The notes: generated by a model not told the origin, from the sequence alone. A stretch of DNA of 64,000 bases from an uncultured Pelagibacteraceae bacterium (GCA_902596975.1 CACJWS010000006.1:1-64000), one strand, 5' to 3'. Shown: positions 51,101-61,694, numbered from the stretch's first letter. A program made the numbers and translations.

Positions 51101-52810
51101 ATGAACTTAAAACAAATTAATAATTTAACCGATTTATTTTTTGATCAATTTAATAAACAAATTAATAAAGATAAAATATTATTGTCAAATTTAGGTGGTA
51201 AAAGAAAAAATTATTCTTGGCAGGATACATATGATTTTATCAATTTAGTTTCTAATGAAATAAGAAAGTTAATATCAAAAGGAGATAGATGTTTTTTGGT
51301 TTCTGAAAATAGACCCGAGTGGTTTATAACAGATTTAGCAATTATGTTATCTGATGGAATAACTGTACCAGCATATACAACTTATGCAGAAAAAGATTAT
51401 GAGTACATTCTTAATGATTGTACTCCAAGTATAATTTTTGTTTCAAATAACGAGCAATTCAATAAGCTAAAAAACGTAATTTACGACAAAAAATTTATAA
51501 AAAAAATATTTTCGTTTGAAAAATTAGATAATGCGGAAACTGAATATATAAATTTTGAAGATTTAATCCAAAATAGTAATATAAAAAATTCTTTAAGTCA
51601 TAAATCTTCAGCTTTAAGAAAAGATCCATCATGCATAATTTATACGTCAGGTACTCAGGGAAATCCTAAAGGGGTAATTTTAAGTCATGGTGGGATCTTA
51701 AATAATTGTGAGGGTGCAATAGATATTCTAAAACCATTATTATCAAAAGATCAACCCAGGTTCCTTACATGGCTTCCACTTTCACATTCTTACGAACACA
51801 CTGTTCAATTTGTACAAATTACTGTAGCAGCCAGAATTTTTTATGCAGAGAGCATTGATAAATTAGTTAAAAATATGGGTGATTGTTCGCCAGAAATTAT
51901 GACGGCTGTACCAAGATTTTATCAAAATCTTTATCAAAAAATTAATACAAGTTTTAAAAAAGCTACAGGATTGAAAAAAAAATTAATCTATAAAATGTTA
52001 GAACTAGGTCTAAAAAAAATAAAAAAAGAAAATTTAACTATTTTTGAAAAAATACAAGATAGTATTCTAGAAAAATTGGTAAGAAAAAAAATAAAATCAC
52101 AATTTGGTGGATCTCTTAAAACATTCGTTTCTGGGGGTGGTGCCTTAGATAAAGAAGTTGGATATTTTCTGAATGCTATTGGTTTGCCAACTTTGCAAGG
52201 TTATGGCTTAACGGAAACTTCTCCAGTGGTAAGCTGTAATCCAATAGATGATATTAGAATAGATACTGTAGGCCCACCATTTAAAGGAAATTTAGTTAAA
52301 ATAGCTGAGGATGGTGAAATTTTAGTAAAAGGTGAAAATGTAATGTTGGGCTATTGGAATAATAAAGAAGAGACGGAGAAAGTCTTAAAAGATGGTTGGC
52401 TTCATACAGGAGATATAGGAGAATTGGAAAATAATTTTTTAAAAATTACTGATAGAAAAAAAGATATTCTCATTACTCCTGGAGGAGATAACATTTCTCC
52501 ACTAAAAATTGAAAATGAATTAGTAAATTTAGAATTTATTGATCAAGCAGTAGTGTATGGAGATAATAAACCATATTTAGTAGCTCTATTAGTTTTAAAC
52601 GATGAATTTATTAATATTACAAATGAAGAAATTGATAATGCGATAAATAATTTAAATAATAATCTTTCAAAGATAGAAAATATTAAAAAGTTTTTTTTAA
52701 TAAATGAAAAATTTTCAATTGAAAATGGAATGCTAACTCCAACATTAAAATTAAAAAGATACAAAATTATAAACAAATACAAAAATAATTTTGAAAATCT
52801 TTATAAGTAA
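51101..52810 (+). CDS. Long-chain acyl-CoA synthetase (AMP-forming)
   Basis: IIYTSGTQGNPKGVILSHGG, LQGYGLTETSPVVSCNP, GWLHTGDIGELE; ATG 51101 preferred. Confidence 0.94.
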   Translation: MNLKQINNLTDLFFDQFNKQINKDKILLSNLGGKRKNYSWQDTYDFINLVSNEIRKLISKGDRCFLVSENRPEWFITDLAIMLSDGITVPAYTTYAEKDYEYILNDCTPSIIFVSNNEQFNKLKNVIYDKKFIKKIFSFEKLDNAETEYINFEDLIQNSNIKNSLSHKSSALRKDPSCIIYTSGTQGNPKGVILSHGGILNNCEGAIDILKPLLSKDQPRFLTWLPLSHSYEHTVQFVQITVAARIFYAESIDKLVKNMGDCSPEIMTAVPRFYQNLYQKINTSFKKATGLKKKLIYKMLELGLKKIKKENLTIFEKIQDSILEKLVRKKIKSQFGGSLKTFVSGGGALDKEVGYFLNAIGLPTLQGYGLTETSPVVSCNPIDDIRIDTVGPPFKGNLVKIAEDGEILVKGENVMLGYWNNKEETEKVLKDGWLHTGDIGELENNFLKITDRKKDILITPGGDNISPLKIENELVNLEFIDQAVVYGDNKPYLVALLVLNDEFINITNEEIDNAINNLNNNLSKIENIKKFFLINEKFSIENGMLTPTLKLKRYKIINKYKNNFENLYK

Positions 52811-52953
52811 TTGAAATAATTTGTTTAATAATCCCTATTTTACTTAACTTTTTTTAATTATTAATTTTTTATTTTTTAAAAAAAAAATTAAAAAAATACA
52901 AAAAATAATGTAATTGACATAACTATTCAAAAAAATTACAAAAAGGTAATTAA

Positions 52954-52972
52954 ACGAATCAAAAAGATTCGT
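52954..52972. promoter_or_regulatory. Perfect inverted repeat in leader of Lys-rich mini-ORF
   Basis: ACGAATC-AAAAA-GATTCGT; TTGACA at 52914-52919 upstream could be a -35 element. Confidence 0.6.
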
Positions 52973-52994
52973 AATTAAAAAAAGGGAGCTAAAG

Positions 52995-53078
52995 ATGGCT
53001 AAAAGAAGAAAAAAAGCTGCTAAAAAGAAAACTAAGAAAAAAGCTAAGAAAAAAGCTAAAAAGAAAAGAAGAAAATAG
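52995..53078 (+). CDS. 27-aa Lys/Arg-rich peptide, not in ORF track
   Basis: MAKRRKKAAKKKTKKKAKKKAKKKRRK*; preceded by AAGGGAGCTAAAG (SD-like), followed by a terminator. Confidence 0.7.
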   Translation: MAKRRKKAAKKKTKKKAKKKAKKKRRK

Positions 53079-53097
53079 ATTAGTATTCTTTTTAACA

Positions 53098-53137
53098 AAC
53101 GCTTCTCATGGCGCTTGCGTGAGGAGCGTTTTTTTTT
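53098..53137 (+). terminator. Strong rho-independent terminator downstream of Lys-rich mini-ORF
   Basis: AACGCTTCTCA...TGAGGAGCGTT 11-bp stem (one G-T) followed by seven Ts. Confidence 0.9.
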
Positions 53138-54014
53138 ACTGCGCTACTTCTCCTGTAACGTTTTCTTGTGGCTCCTTGCTCTCTATTTTTTGAATTTGTT
53201 TTTCGAGATTTCTTTTTAAAGCTTTATCAAGTTTTTTTTGTGTATCTTCCAAACTAATATTTAAAACTATTTGAAATTCAGTAAGTATTCTCTCGTAAGC
53301 TTTTTCAAATAGCTGTCTCTCGCTATAAGATTGATCAACCATTAGATCATCACCTTTATTCAAATCTCTTACAACTTCTGCAAGTTCGTAAATTTTACCA
53401 GATGATATCTTAGCCTCATATTCTTGCGCTCTCCTACTCCACATACTTCTCTTAATTTTTGGTTTGCTTTTTAAAATACTGATACATTTATTCACTTGGT
53501 TAATTGTGGCCAATGGCCTTAAATGAGACTGTTTATTTACTGGAACCATTCCATTTGCCTTATCCTTTTCAAATTTTAAAATATAGGTTTCAATTTCTAT
53601 TCCTCCAATGCTCATCTTTTTAAATTCAGTTATTTGACCAACTCCATGTTTTGGATAAACAACGTAGTCTTTTACTTTATATTCTTTCTTCTCTGTATCC
53701 TGTTTTTTTACTTTTTTTATTTCAGGTTTTTGCTCATTATTTTTAGAGATTCTGTGTAAATTTTCGCTGGGTTCTGTGATTTTTTTTTTATCAATTTTTA
53801 ATTGTTTTGATTTAATTGGACTATTTAATTTTGTTTTGCTCTTAACTTTTTTTATCTTAATTACTTTTTTTGCTTTTTTTGTTTTAGATAATGTTTTTGA
53901 CTTTTTATCTCTAACTAAAGATTTAACATTTTTTTTTTTACTTACTTTCTTATTTTTAAATGTTTTCTTTAAAGTACTTATCAAACTTATTTTCTTCATT
54001 TTTATATTTCTCAT
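53136..54014 (-). CDS. carD: CarD-family transcriptional regulator with Lys-rich N-terminal extension
   Basis: [47 protein letters not shown]; first about 100 aa Lys/Ser-rich low complexity. Confidence 0.92.
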   Translation of the reverse strand: MRNIKMKKISLISTLKKTFKNKKVSKKKNVKSLVRDKKSKTLSKTKKAKKVIKIKKVKSKTKLNSPIKSKQLKIDKKKITEPSENLHRISKNNEQKPEIKKVKKQDTEKKEYKVKDYVVYPKHGVGQITEFKKMSIGGIEIETYILKFEKDKANGMVPVNKQSHLRPLATINQVNKCISILKSKPKIKRSMWSRRAQEYEAKISSGKIYELAEVVRDLNKGDDLMVDQSYSERQLFEKAYERILTEFQIVLNISLEDTQKKLDKALKRNLEKQIQKIESKEPQENVTGEVAQ

Positions 54015-54282
54015 GATCCGGCATTGGATCTTTTGCTTCAGAAATATTTGGCCATATCTCTGAATACTTTTTATTAACTTCTAGCCATTTCTCGCTACCT
54101 GCAACAGTGTCTGAAACTATAGCGTCTATTGGACACTCAGGTTCACAAACGCCACAATCTATACACTCATCAGGTTTAATTACAAGCATATTTTTGCCTT
54201 CATAAAAACAATCAACAGGACACACATCTACACATGTTGTATGTTTACACTTAATACATTTGTCATTGACCAAATATGTCAT
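53956..54282 (-). CDS. fdxA: Ferredoxin FdxA
   Basis: [55 protein letters not shown]. Confidence 0.96.
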   Translation of the reverse strand: MTYLVNDKCIKCKHTTCVDVCPVDCFYEGKNMLVIKPDECIDCGVCEPECPIDAIVSDTVAGSEKWLEVNKKYSEIWPNISEAKDPMPDHEKYKNEENKFDKYFKENI

Positions 54283-54704
54283 TGTTTTGATTTAATTTTT
54301 TCTTTTATATCTCCAACTATTTTTGGATCAAGATACAATAAGCCTGACAATCGCCTCATAAGATTCGTTTCATAAATATCCGCATCTTCATCCGAATAAA
54401 TAATATTCCATAATGCTTCTATAACTATCATTTTTTCATCAATATTTTTATTTTTTACTTCTCTAGTAAATTCTAAAATTTGATTTGAATCTTGTTCTTT
54501 TATTTCTGCATCTTTTATAATCTCATCTAAGTTATTTTCATCAGCACCCATTTCAATTAATGCTTTTTTAATTATATCTTTCTCTTTTTCAGTAAAATTT
54601 TGATCTATTTTAGCTGAGTGAATAAGAAGAGCAGCAACACTAATTAAAGATAAATGACTCTCATCGTATTTATTCTCTTTTTCTTTTTTAAATAAGCTAA
54701 ACAT
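54279..54704 (-). CDS. TerB-like domain protein
   Basis: [31 protein letters not shown]...[28 protein letters not shown]. Confidence 0.85.
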   Translation of the reverse strand: MFSLFKKEKENKYDESHLSLISVAALLIHSAKIDQNFTEKEKDIIKKALIEMGADENNLDEIIKDAEIKEQDSNQILEFTREVKNKNIDEKMIVIEALWNIIYSDEDADIYETNLMRRLSGLLYLDPKIVGDIKEKIKSKQ

Positions 54705-57184
54705 TATTTCAGGTTTAATTCATTTAATACACTGAAAGGATTATTAGAATAGTCCTTTTTGTCATGTTTTTTAAAAGTTTTCTTTTTTAATGGAATATAC
54801 TTTATATAGAACTCATTTTCTTTCTCATAAATTTTATAATTCATTTTTTTTAGAAGCTTATTAAAATTTTCCCTTGAACAGCCCAGTAAGTTTAACATTT
54901 CAGGTATAACTTTTATTTCTTTTTTGTAATCTTTTTCTGAATTAAATATTAATAAGAATAATCTTTCAAGTATATCTATTCTAACGTATATATCATCAAA
55001 CTTTTCAAAGCCACAAAGTAACATAAAATCTTTATTTGCAGATTTCATATTATTTAAAAAGTTTAATCCAAAAGTTGGCGGTGATAAATTTAAATATTCA
55101 TTATTATAATTTTTCCATAATAATATTCTTAAAGACACTGTATTTGGTTTGAACAACTTAAATAGAAATATATGGTATCTTCCAAACTTAACCCCCAGTT
55201 TTCTTAATTTTTTCCTATCATCTTGATTAATTTTTTTTAAGTACTCATTGATATTTGATCTTTTTATAACACCATTATTTTCGTAAAGTCTGTAAGCTAA
55301 AGCTCTAAGTTCAGGGTTTTCCTCCTTAATATTTTTTAACTCAATTAAGCTATTTAGTTCAGTTTCAATTTTTTTTATTATCCATTCATTTAGATAATCG
55401 TTTAAATTATTTCTTTCATTATTTTCAATCATTTCATCAATTATTAAATCTATTTTTGGATTAAGGTAATCAGATCCAGGTATTAGTTTCGCTATAGGAT
55501 CATTTCTCCAATAAATTTTAAAATCATCTTTTAACACTATAAGTCCAGTATCTATTATTTGATGTATTCTATTAATTATTTCTGGACCTACATTCTGCCT
55601 AGCAGCTTTTTTTAATGATTTAATATCTGCATCTAAGGCATCTACTTTTAAATCTAGTTGTAACTTTAAACCTTTTAAAATTCCAATATATTGACCATTA
55701 ATTAATACTTTTTCTTTCTCAATAATCTCAGTTTTTAATTCAATATCTTGTTTTAAGCCTTTTGCTAAAACGCTGGCTCTTTTATCAATAAAAGTTTTTG
55801 TTAATTCGTCGTGAAGTCTATCAGATAATTTATCTTCTAAGTTTTTAGTTCTTTCAATCCAATAATCCTGGTTCTCAACCCAATTAGATTTGTTTGAAAC
55901 ATATGACCAAGTTCTAACATTAGATATTCTATTTGAAATCGAGTCTACATTTCCTTCAAGTTTATCAAGCATAGAAAGCTGTTTTTTCATATAATAATTC
56001 GGTACTTTTTTTTCTTCCCTTATTAAAAAATTAAATACCTTGCCAACAACTTCCAAATGATGACCATAAGTTTTCTTGACAAAATCAGGTATTTGACAGC
56101 ATTCCCAAAGAGTTTTTAAAATATTTGAATTATTTTCTATAGAGCTATTATTTTCTTTTAAAAAATATTTTAAAACTTTCTCATCTTCACATTCCCCAAC
56201 TCTTCTTAACCAATCTTTATCAGGTTTTTCTTCTAATGATTTCAATAGATTTTCTTTATTATTGAATTTTAAGTTGGAATTTCTCCAAAATATATTTTGT
56301 ATTTCTGGAAAATTGTGATTTTCTAAAAATTCAATCTCTTCTGGGTTAATTTCACTACATTCTCCCGTAATACCAAAACTCCCATCATTTAAATATCGAC
56401 CAGCTCTTCCTGAAATTTGTCCAATTTCTGATATTTTTAGTCTTCTTATTTTTTTTCCATCAAATTTTTTTAAGTTTGAGAAGTAAACATGATCTAAATC
56501 CATATTTATTCCCATTCCAATAGCATCGGTAGCAACTAGATAATCGACGTCCCCTGATTGATATAAATTTACTTGAGCATTTCTAGTTTTGGGACTTAGA
56601 GATCCCATCACAATTGCTGCACCACCTTTTTGTCTTCTTAATAGTTCTGCTATCGCATAAACTTCTTCTGTTGAAAAAGCTATTATTGCACTTTTTCTCT
56701 CAATTCTTGAAATTTTTTTATGTCCTCCAAATGATAGCTTTGATAATCTTTGTTTGTTTATAAATTCAACATCTTCATCAAGCTTTTGAATAATATTTTT
56801 AATAGTGTTTGAACCCATTAACATTGTTAATTTTTCACCTCTCAGATTTAATAATCTATCTGTAAAAATATGACCTCGCTCATGATCAGAACACATTTGA
56901 ATTTCATCAATACCTACGAAATCTAAAACCTTATCTACGGGCATTGATTCTACAGTACATAAAAAATACTTAGCATTAAGTGGTATAATTTTTTCTTCCC
57001 CTGTAATAAGAGCTACCTTGGAAGCATCTACTTTTTGTATTATTTTGTCGTAAACTTCTCTTGCTAGAAGTCTTAGTGGAAATCCTATCATTCCTGTGTC
57101 GAATGAAAGCATAGTTTCTATAGCTAAAAAAGTTTTACCAGTATTTGTAGGTCCAAGGACTGCTGTGATCTTATTTCTTGACAT
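54704..57184 (-). CDS. SUV3-like superfamily II helicase
   Basis: AVLGPTNTGKTFLAIETML Walker A, DEIQM, ATDAIGMGINMDLDHVYF, GQISGRAGRY. Confidence 0.93.
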   Translation of the reverse strand: MSRNKITAVLGPTNTGKTFLAIETMLSFDTGMIGFPLRLLAREVYDKIIQKVDASKVALITGEEKIIPLNAKYFLCTVESMPVDKVLDFVGIDEIQMCSDHERGHIFTDRLLNLRGEKLTMLMGSNTIKNIIQKLDEDVEFINKQRLSKLSFGGHKKISRIERKSAIIAFSTEEVYAIAELLRRQKGGAAIVMGSLSPKTRNAQVNLYQSGDVDYLVATDAIGMGINMDLDHVYFSNLKKFDGKKIRRLKISEIGQISGRAGRYLNDGSFGITGECSEINPEEIEFLENHNFPEIQNIFWRNSNLKFNNKENLLKSLEEKPDKDWLRRVGECEDEKVLKYFLKENNSSIENNSNILKTLWECCQIPDFVKKTYGHHLEVVGKVFNFLIREEKKVPNYYMKKQLSMLDKLEGNVDSISNRISNVRTWSYVSNKSNWVENQDYWIERTKNLEDKLSDRLHDELTKTFIDKRASVLAKGLKQDIELKTEIIEKEKVLINGQYIGILKGLKLQLDLKVDALDADIKSLKKAARQNVGPEIINRIHQIIDTGLIVLKDDFKIYWRNDPIAKLIPGSDYLNPKIDLIIDEMIENNERNNLNDYLNEWIIKKIETELNSLIELKNIKEENPELRALAYRLYENNGVIKRSNINEYLKKINQDDRKKLRKLGVKFGRYHIFLFKLFKPNTVSLRILLWKNYNNEYLNLSPPTFGLNFLNNMKSANKDFMLLCGFEKFDDIYVRIDILERLFLLIFNSEKDYKKEIKVIPEMLNLLGCSRENFNKLLKKMNYKIYEKENEFYIKYIPLKKKTFKKHDKKDYSNNPFSVLNELNLK

Positions 57185-57346
57185 ATCAACTTTTAGTATG
57201 ATCTTTTTTTGGCCTACTATATTTTGTTACTCAAAAAGAACAAAAATAGACTAAAACTAGTCCGAATCAGATAGGAAAAAGTTCTCATTTTCAATTTTTA
57301 TCATCTAAGGTTAGCATAAATTTAACAATATAAATATAAATTTTTA

Positions 57347-59302
57347 ATGCCTAAAAAACTTTGGGAACCGTCAAGAGAACTTATAAAGAATTCGAATTTA
57401 TTTAAATACGAGAAGTTTGTTTCAAAGAATTATAAATACAATTTTTCTGGAAAATATAAAAAGTTACAAAACTGGAGTGTAAAAAATCCAAAAGATTTTT
57501 GGAATTCTATTTGGAACTATTTTGAAATAATTGGAGCAAAAACTGATAAATTTAAACTAACAAAGGACCTTATTAATAGTAAGTTTTTTGTTAATTCAAA
57601 ATTAAATTTTGCAGAAAATCTTTTAGCTAAAAATTCCAATCAAAAAGCTATCACATTTGTTAGTGAAAATGGTTACAGAGAGCAAAAATCCTGGAAAGAA
57701 CTTAATATAGATGTAAAAAAAATAATTACATTTTACAAAAAAATAAATATTTCTGAAAAGGATAGGATAGCAGCATATACTCCAAATCAGATAGAAACAG
57801 TTGAGTGTTTTTTAGGTGCCAGCGCTATAGGATCAATCTGGAGCTCGTGCTCACCTGATTTTGGTGTACCTGGCGTTATCGAACGTTTTTCCCAAATTAA
57901 ACCTAAATTACTAGTTATTACTGATAAATATTATTATAACGGAAAGGAAATAAATATTATTGAGAGATTACCAAAAATATTAAAAAAAATAAAAAGTATA
58001 AAATCAGTATTAATTTTAAATTACCCTGGAAAAAAATTAAGAAAATTTAACAAAATCAAAAATATAAAAATTTATAATTTCACTGAGATTAAAAAACTTG
58101 AAATAAGCAGAAATAAATTAAAAAAATTTGATTTTGACCACGAATTAGCAATTTTATACTCAAGCGGCACTACAGGTAAACCAAAATGTATTTGCCATAG
58201 ATCTGGTGGTGTTTTATTGCAACATCTGAAAGAGCATCAATTACATTGTAATATAAAACCAAATGATAATGTATTTTACTTTACAACTTGTGGATGGATG
58301 ATGTGGAATTGGCTTGTTACAGCCCTAGCATCTAAAGCATCAATATTGCTATTTGATGGTTTTCCTATGCATAAATCTCCAGAGTTATTGTTAAAAATTG
58401 CAAATAAGGAGAAAGTTACTCTATTTGGTATAAGTGCGAAATATATTGATCAACTTATTAAACAGAATGTTAAGGTAAAAGAAAAAATAAAACTCAAGGT
58501 TTTAAAAACGATTTGTTCTACAGGATCTCCACTTTCTAAAGATGGTTTTGAATTTGTATACAGAAATATAAAAAAAAATGTTCATTTAGCATCTATTTCT
58601 GGAGGTACAGATATTGTCTCCTGTTTTGTAAATGGAAACATTTATTCATCTGTAAACATTGGCGAAATACAAAACAATGGTCTTGGCATGGATACAGCAG
58701 TGTTTTCTGAAAAAGGTAAATCAATTTTAAATAAAAAAGGAGAATTAGTTTGCAGAAACCCTTTTCCATCAATGCCTTTAAAATTTTGGAATGATCCTGG
58801 AAAAGTTAAATATAAAAAAGCTTATTTTTCAAAATTTAAAAATATTTGGCATCATGGAGATTATGCCGAGAGAAAGAATAATGGGTCTTATATTATTTAT
58901 GGAAGATCTGATGCAACATTAAACCCAGGCGGTGTTAGACTTGGCACAGCTGAAATTTATTCTGTTGTAGAAAAATTTAAAGAAGTAAAAGAGTCTATCG
59001 TAGTAGGTCAATCTTGGGATAATGATGTAAGAATAATACTTTTTGTAATATTATCAAAAAATAATAGATTAGATGAAAAATTAATTTCGAAATTAAAAAC
59101 AACAATTAGATATGAGGCTTCCCCAAGACATGTACCCGCTAAAATAATTGCAGTAAATGATATTCCCAGAACTAAGAATGGTAAAATTGTAGAGGTAGCT
59201 GTTAAAAATATAATAGACGGCAACAAAATAAATAATATTGAAGCATTATCCAATCCATCTGCTTTAAATGAATATAAAAATCTTATTGAATTAAAATCGT
59301 AA
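57347..59302 (+). CDS. Acetoacetyl-CoA synthetase-like acyl-CoA ligase
   Basis: LYSSGTTGKPKCICHRSGG, TTCGWMMWNWLV, GRSDATLNPGGVRLGTAEIY. Confidence 0.93.
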   Translation: MPKKLWEPSRELIKNSNLFKYEKFVSKNYKYNFSGKYKKLQNWSVKNPKDFWNSIWNYFEIIGAKTDKFKLTKDLINSKFFVNSKLNFAENLLAKNSNQKAITFVSENGYREQKSWKELNIDVKKIITFYKKINISEKDRIAAYTPNQIETVECFLGASAIGSIWSSCSPDFGVPGVIERFSQIKPKLLVITDKYYYNGKEINIIERLPKILKKIKSIKSVLILNYPGKKLRKFNKIKNIKIYNFTEIKKLEISRNKLKKFDFDHELAILYSSGTTGKPKCICHRSGGVLLQHLKEHQLHCNIKPNDNVFYFTTCGWMMWNWLVTALASKASILLFDGFPMHKSPELLLKIANKEKVTLFGISAKYIDQLIKQNVKVKEKIKLKVLKTICSTGSPLSKDGFEFVYRNIKKNVHLASISGGTDIVSCFVNGNIYSSVNIGEIQNNGLGMDTAVFSEKGKSILNKKGELVCRNPFPSMPLKFWNDPGKVKYKKAYFSKFKNIWHHGDYAERKNNGSYIIYGRSDATLNPGGVRLGTAEIYSVVEKFKEVKESIVVGQSWDNDVRIILFVILSKNNRLDEKLISKLKTTIRYEASPRHVPAKIIAVNDIPRTKNGKIVEVAVKNIIDGNKINNIEALSNPSALNEYKNLIELKS

Positions 59303-60525
59303 TGATCAAAGATACAATCAAAAACTTAAGTTTATCAGCAACTCTAAAAATAAATGAAAAATCAAAAGCTATTGAAATTGAAGGAAAAAATATTATTAAG
59401 TTTGGATTTGGACAATCACCATTTCCAGTTCCAATTACTATTGTTGAAGAATTAAAAAAAAATGCACATCAAAAAAGTTATTTACCTATCCAAGGATTAG
59501 ATAAATTAAGAGGTTCAATCGCAAAATATGAGTCAAAAAAGAAAAATTATAATTTTGACTCAGATCAAGTCATAATAGGTCCTGGTACCAAAGAGCTTAT
59601 GTTCTTGATGCATTTATCATTTGAAGGCGAAGTTTTATTGCCAGCTCCAAGTTGGGTATCTTACAAGCCACAATCAATAATAGCTAAAAATAACTATAAT
59701 TGGATACAAACATCTGCTGAAAATAATTGGTTTCCTAAAGCTCAAGAAATAGAAAAAATTATTTTGAAAAAACCAGATAAAAAATATCTTTTATTTCTTA
59801 ATTCTCCAAATAATCCATCAGGACAAGTATGTGAAAATTTAAAAGAAATTTCTTTAATAGTAAAAAAATATAATATTTTAGTTTTATCAGATGAAATTTA
59901 TTCTGAGTTAACATTTGATGAAAATTATATTTCTATTTTCGAACACTGCCCTGATAATGTCGTAATAAGTAACGGACTTAGTAAATGGTGTGGCGCTGGA
60001 GGATGGAGACTTGGGTACTTTATAATACCAAAGAAAAAAATTGAATTACTTAAATCTATGAAAGTTTTAGCAAGTGAAACATTTTCCGCCGTAAGTTCAC
60101 CAATACAGTTTGCTGCAATATCTGCTTTTAATGCTAACCATGATGAATATATTTTAAAATCAAAAAAAATTCTTAAAGCTGTTGGAGAATACGTATATAG
60201 AAATTTAAAATCTAATAATATTATTATGAACAAACCCATGGGTGGCTTTTATTTGATGCCTGAAATTTTAAACAAGACATTTAATAATTCTTCAATCATG
60301 TGTGATGAAATTTTAACTAATTTAAATATTGCATTACTTCCAGGAAGTGACTTTGGATTTGATGAAAAAAGGATGATTGTTCGTCTAAGTTTTACAGATT
60401 TTGACGGCGATACATTTATGAAAAATATTAATGAAAAAACTGATATTAATGATGAGCTAATAAAATTGTACGCCCCTAAGGTTGTAGAAGGAGTAAATAA
60501 ATTAAAATCTTGGGTTGAAAAATAA
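59302..60525 (+). CDS. Class I/II PLP-dependent aminotransferase
   Basis: FLNSPNNPSGQVC, LSDEIYSELTF, NGLSKWCGAGGWRLGYF. Confidence 0.93.
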   Translation: MIKDTIKNLSLSATLKINEKSKAIEIEGKNIIKFGFGQSPFPVPITIVEELKKNAHQKSYLPIQGLDKLRGSIAKYESKKKNYNFDSDQVIIGPGTKELMFLMHLSFEGEVLLPAPSWVSYKPQSIIAKNNYNWIQTSAENNWFPKAQEIEKIILKKPDKKYLLFLNSPNNPSGQVCENLKEISLIVKKYNILVLSDEIYSELTFDENYISIFEHCPDNVVISNGLSKWCGAGGWRLGYFIIPKKKIELLKSMKVLASETFSAVSSPIQFAAISAFNANHDEYILKSKKILKAVGEYVYRNLKSNNIIMNKPMGGFYLMPEILNKTFNNSSIMCDEILTNLNIALLPGSDFGFDEKRMIVRLSFTDFDGDTFMKNINEKTDINDELIKLYAPKVVEGVNKLKSWVEK

Positions 60526-60633
60526 TAATCAGTTAAAAAATTCCTTAATTAACAATACTTATATTAACTGAATTTACTAGACACTCGTAGTAATAAATAG
60601 TTAGATTCGATTTTAAAACTTTAGAGAGGGTAT

Positions 60634-61641
60634 ATGAAAAAAATATTATCAACAATATCAAGCTCTCTGATTATTTTTGCTGCTATATTTTCATTCGGAT
60701 CAATAGCAAAATCAGCAGAGTTTTTTACAATAGGCACAGGAGGACCAACTGGAGTTTATTTTCAGACAGGAAACGCTATTTGTAAAATGTTACACAAATC
60801 AGCAATTAGTGCCGAACATGGTAGAAAAAAAGGCATGAAAGATAAAGCTTACAGATGTACCGCTCCTTCAACTGGAGGCTCAAATTATAACATCGGACAA
60901 ATAAAAGATGGCGAGTTTCAATTTGGTGTAGCACAATCCGACTGGCAATATCATGCTTACAATGGATCAAGCAAATGGGAAGGGAAACAATTCAAAAATT
61001 TAAGAGCTGTTTTCTCAGTACATAATGAGCCATTTCAAATCTGGGCTAGAAAAAAAGCAAAAGTCAAAGATTTTATGGGTCTCAAAGGGAAAGTAGTAAA
61101 CATTGGAAATCCAGGTTCTGGTCAAAGAGGAACTATGGAAGAATTAATGAAAGCTATGGGAGTTGACAACAGCTTCTTTAAATCAGTTACTGAGCTAACA
61201 TCTTCAGAGCAAGTAAAAGCTCTATGCGATGGTAAAATTGATGCATTTGGATATTCAGTAGGTTTTCCAAATGGGGCAATGGAACAAGCGGCAACATGTG
61301 CGGCTAAAGCAATGCCGATCAATTTAACAGGAGATGTAATTGATGGAATTATTAGTGGAGCTGATTATTATGCATCTGCAACAATTCCAAAAGGTACTTA
61401 TACTAAACAGAAAAAAGATGTAACTACATTTGGTGTTAAAGCTACTGTAGTAACAAGTATGGATGTTTCTGAGGATTTAGTTTATCAGGTTACAAAAGCT
61501 GTTTTTGAAAATTTTGATGATTTTAGAAAACAACATCCAGCTTTCGCTCCTTTGGAGAAAAAAAATATGATAGCTGATGGTTTATCAGCACCACTTCATC
61601 CTGGAGCTGTTAAATATTATAAAGAAGCTGGTTTAATGTAA
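60634..61641 (+). CDS. TRAP transporter substrate-binding protein, TAXI family
   Basis: Signal peptide; FFTIGTGGPTGVYFQTGNAICKML...TAPSTGGSNYNIGQIKDGEFQFGVAQSDW. Confidence 0.95.
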   Translation: MKKILSTISSSLIIFAAIFSFGSIAKSAEFFTIGTGGPTGVYFQTGNAICKMLHKSAISAEHGRKKGMKDKAYRCTAPSTGGSNYNIGQIKDGEFQFGVAQSDWQYHAYNGSSKWEGKQFKNLRAVFSVHNEPFQIWARKKAKVKDFMGLKGKVVNIGNPGSGQRGTMEELMKAMGVDNSFFKSVTELTSSEQVKALCDGKIDAFGYSVGFPNGAMEQAATCAAKAMPINLTGDVIDGIISGADYYASATIPKGTYTKQKKDVTTFGVKATVVTSMDVSEDLVYQVTKAVFENFDDFRKQHPAFAPLEKKNMIADGLSAPLHPGAVKYYKEAGLM

Positions 61642-61662
61642 TTAAATCTATATAAAAAATTT

Positions 61663-61694
61663 AGGCCCAATATATCTATTGGGCCTTTTTTTTT
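61663..61694 (+). terminator. Rho-independent terminator between TAXI receptor and TRAP permease
   Basis: AGGCCCAATA-TATC-TATTGGGCCT 10-bp perfect stem followed by T8. Confidence 0.92.

Noticed and set aside
52844-53098. ORF-track minus-strand 84-aa Leu/Phe-rich ORF
   Set aside because: Antisense of the Lys-rich mini-gene and its leader (AAA/AAG codons read as TTT/CTT); composition artefact.
53776-54063. Plus-strand 95-aa Phe/Leu-rich ORF
   Set aside because: Antisense of the Lys-rich CarD tail; composition artefact.
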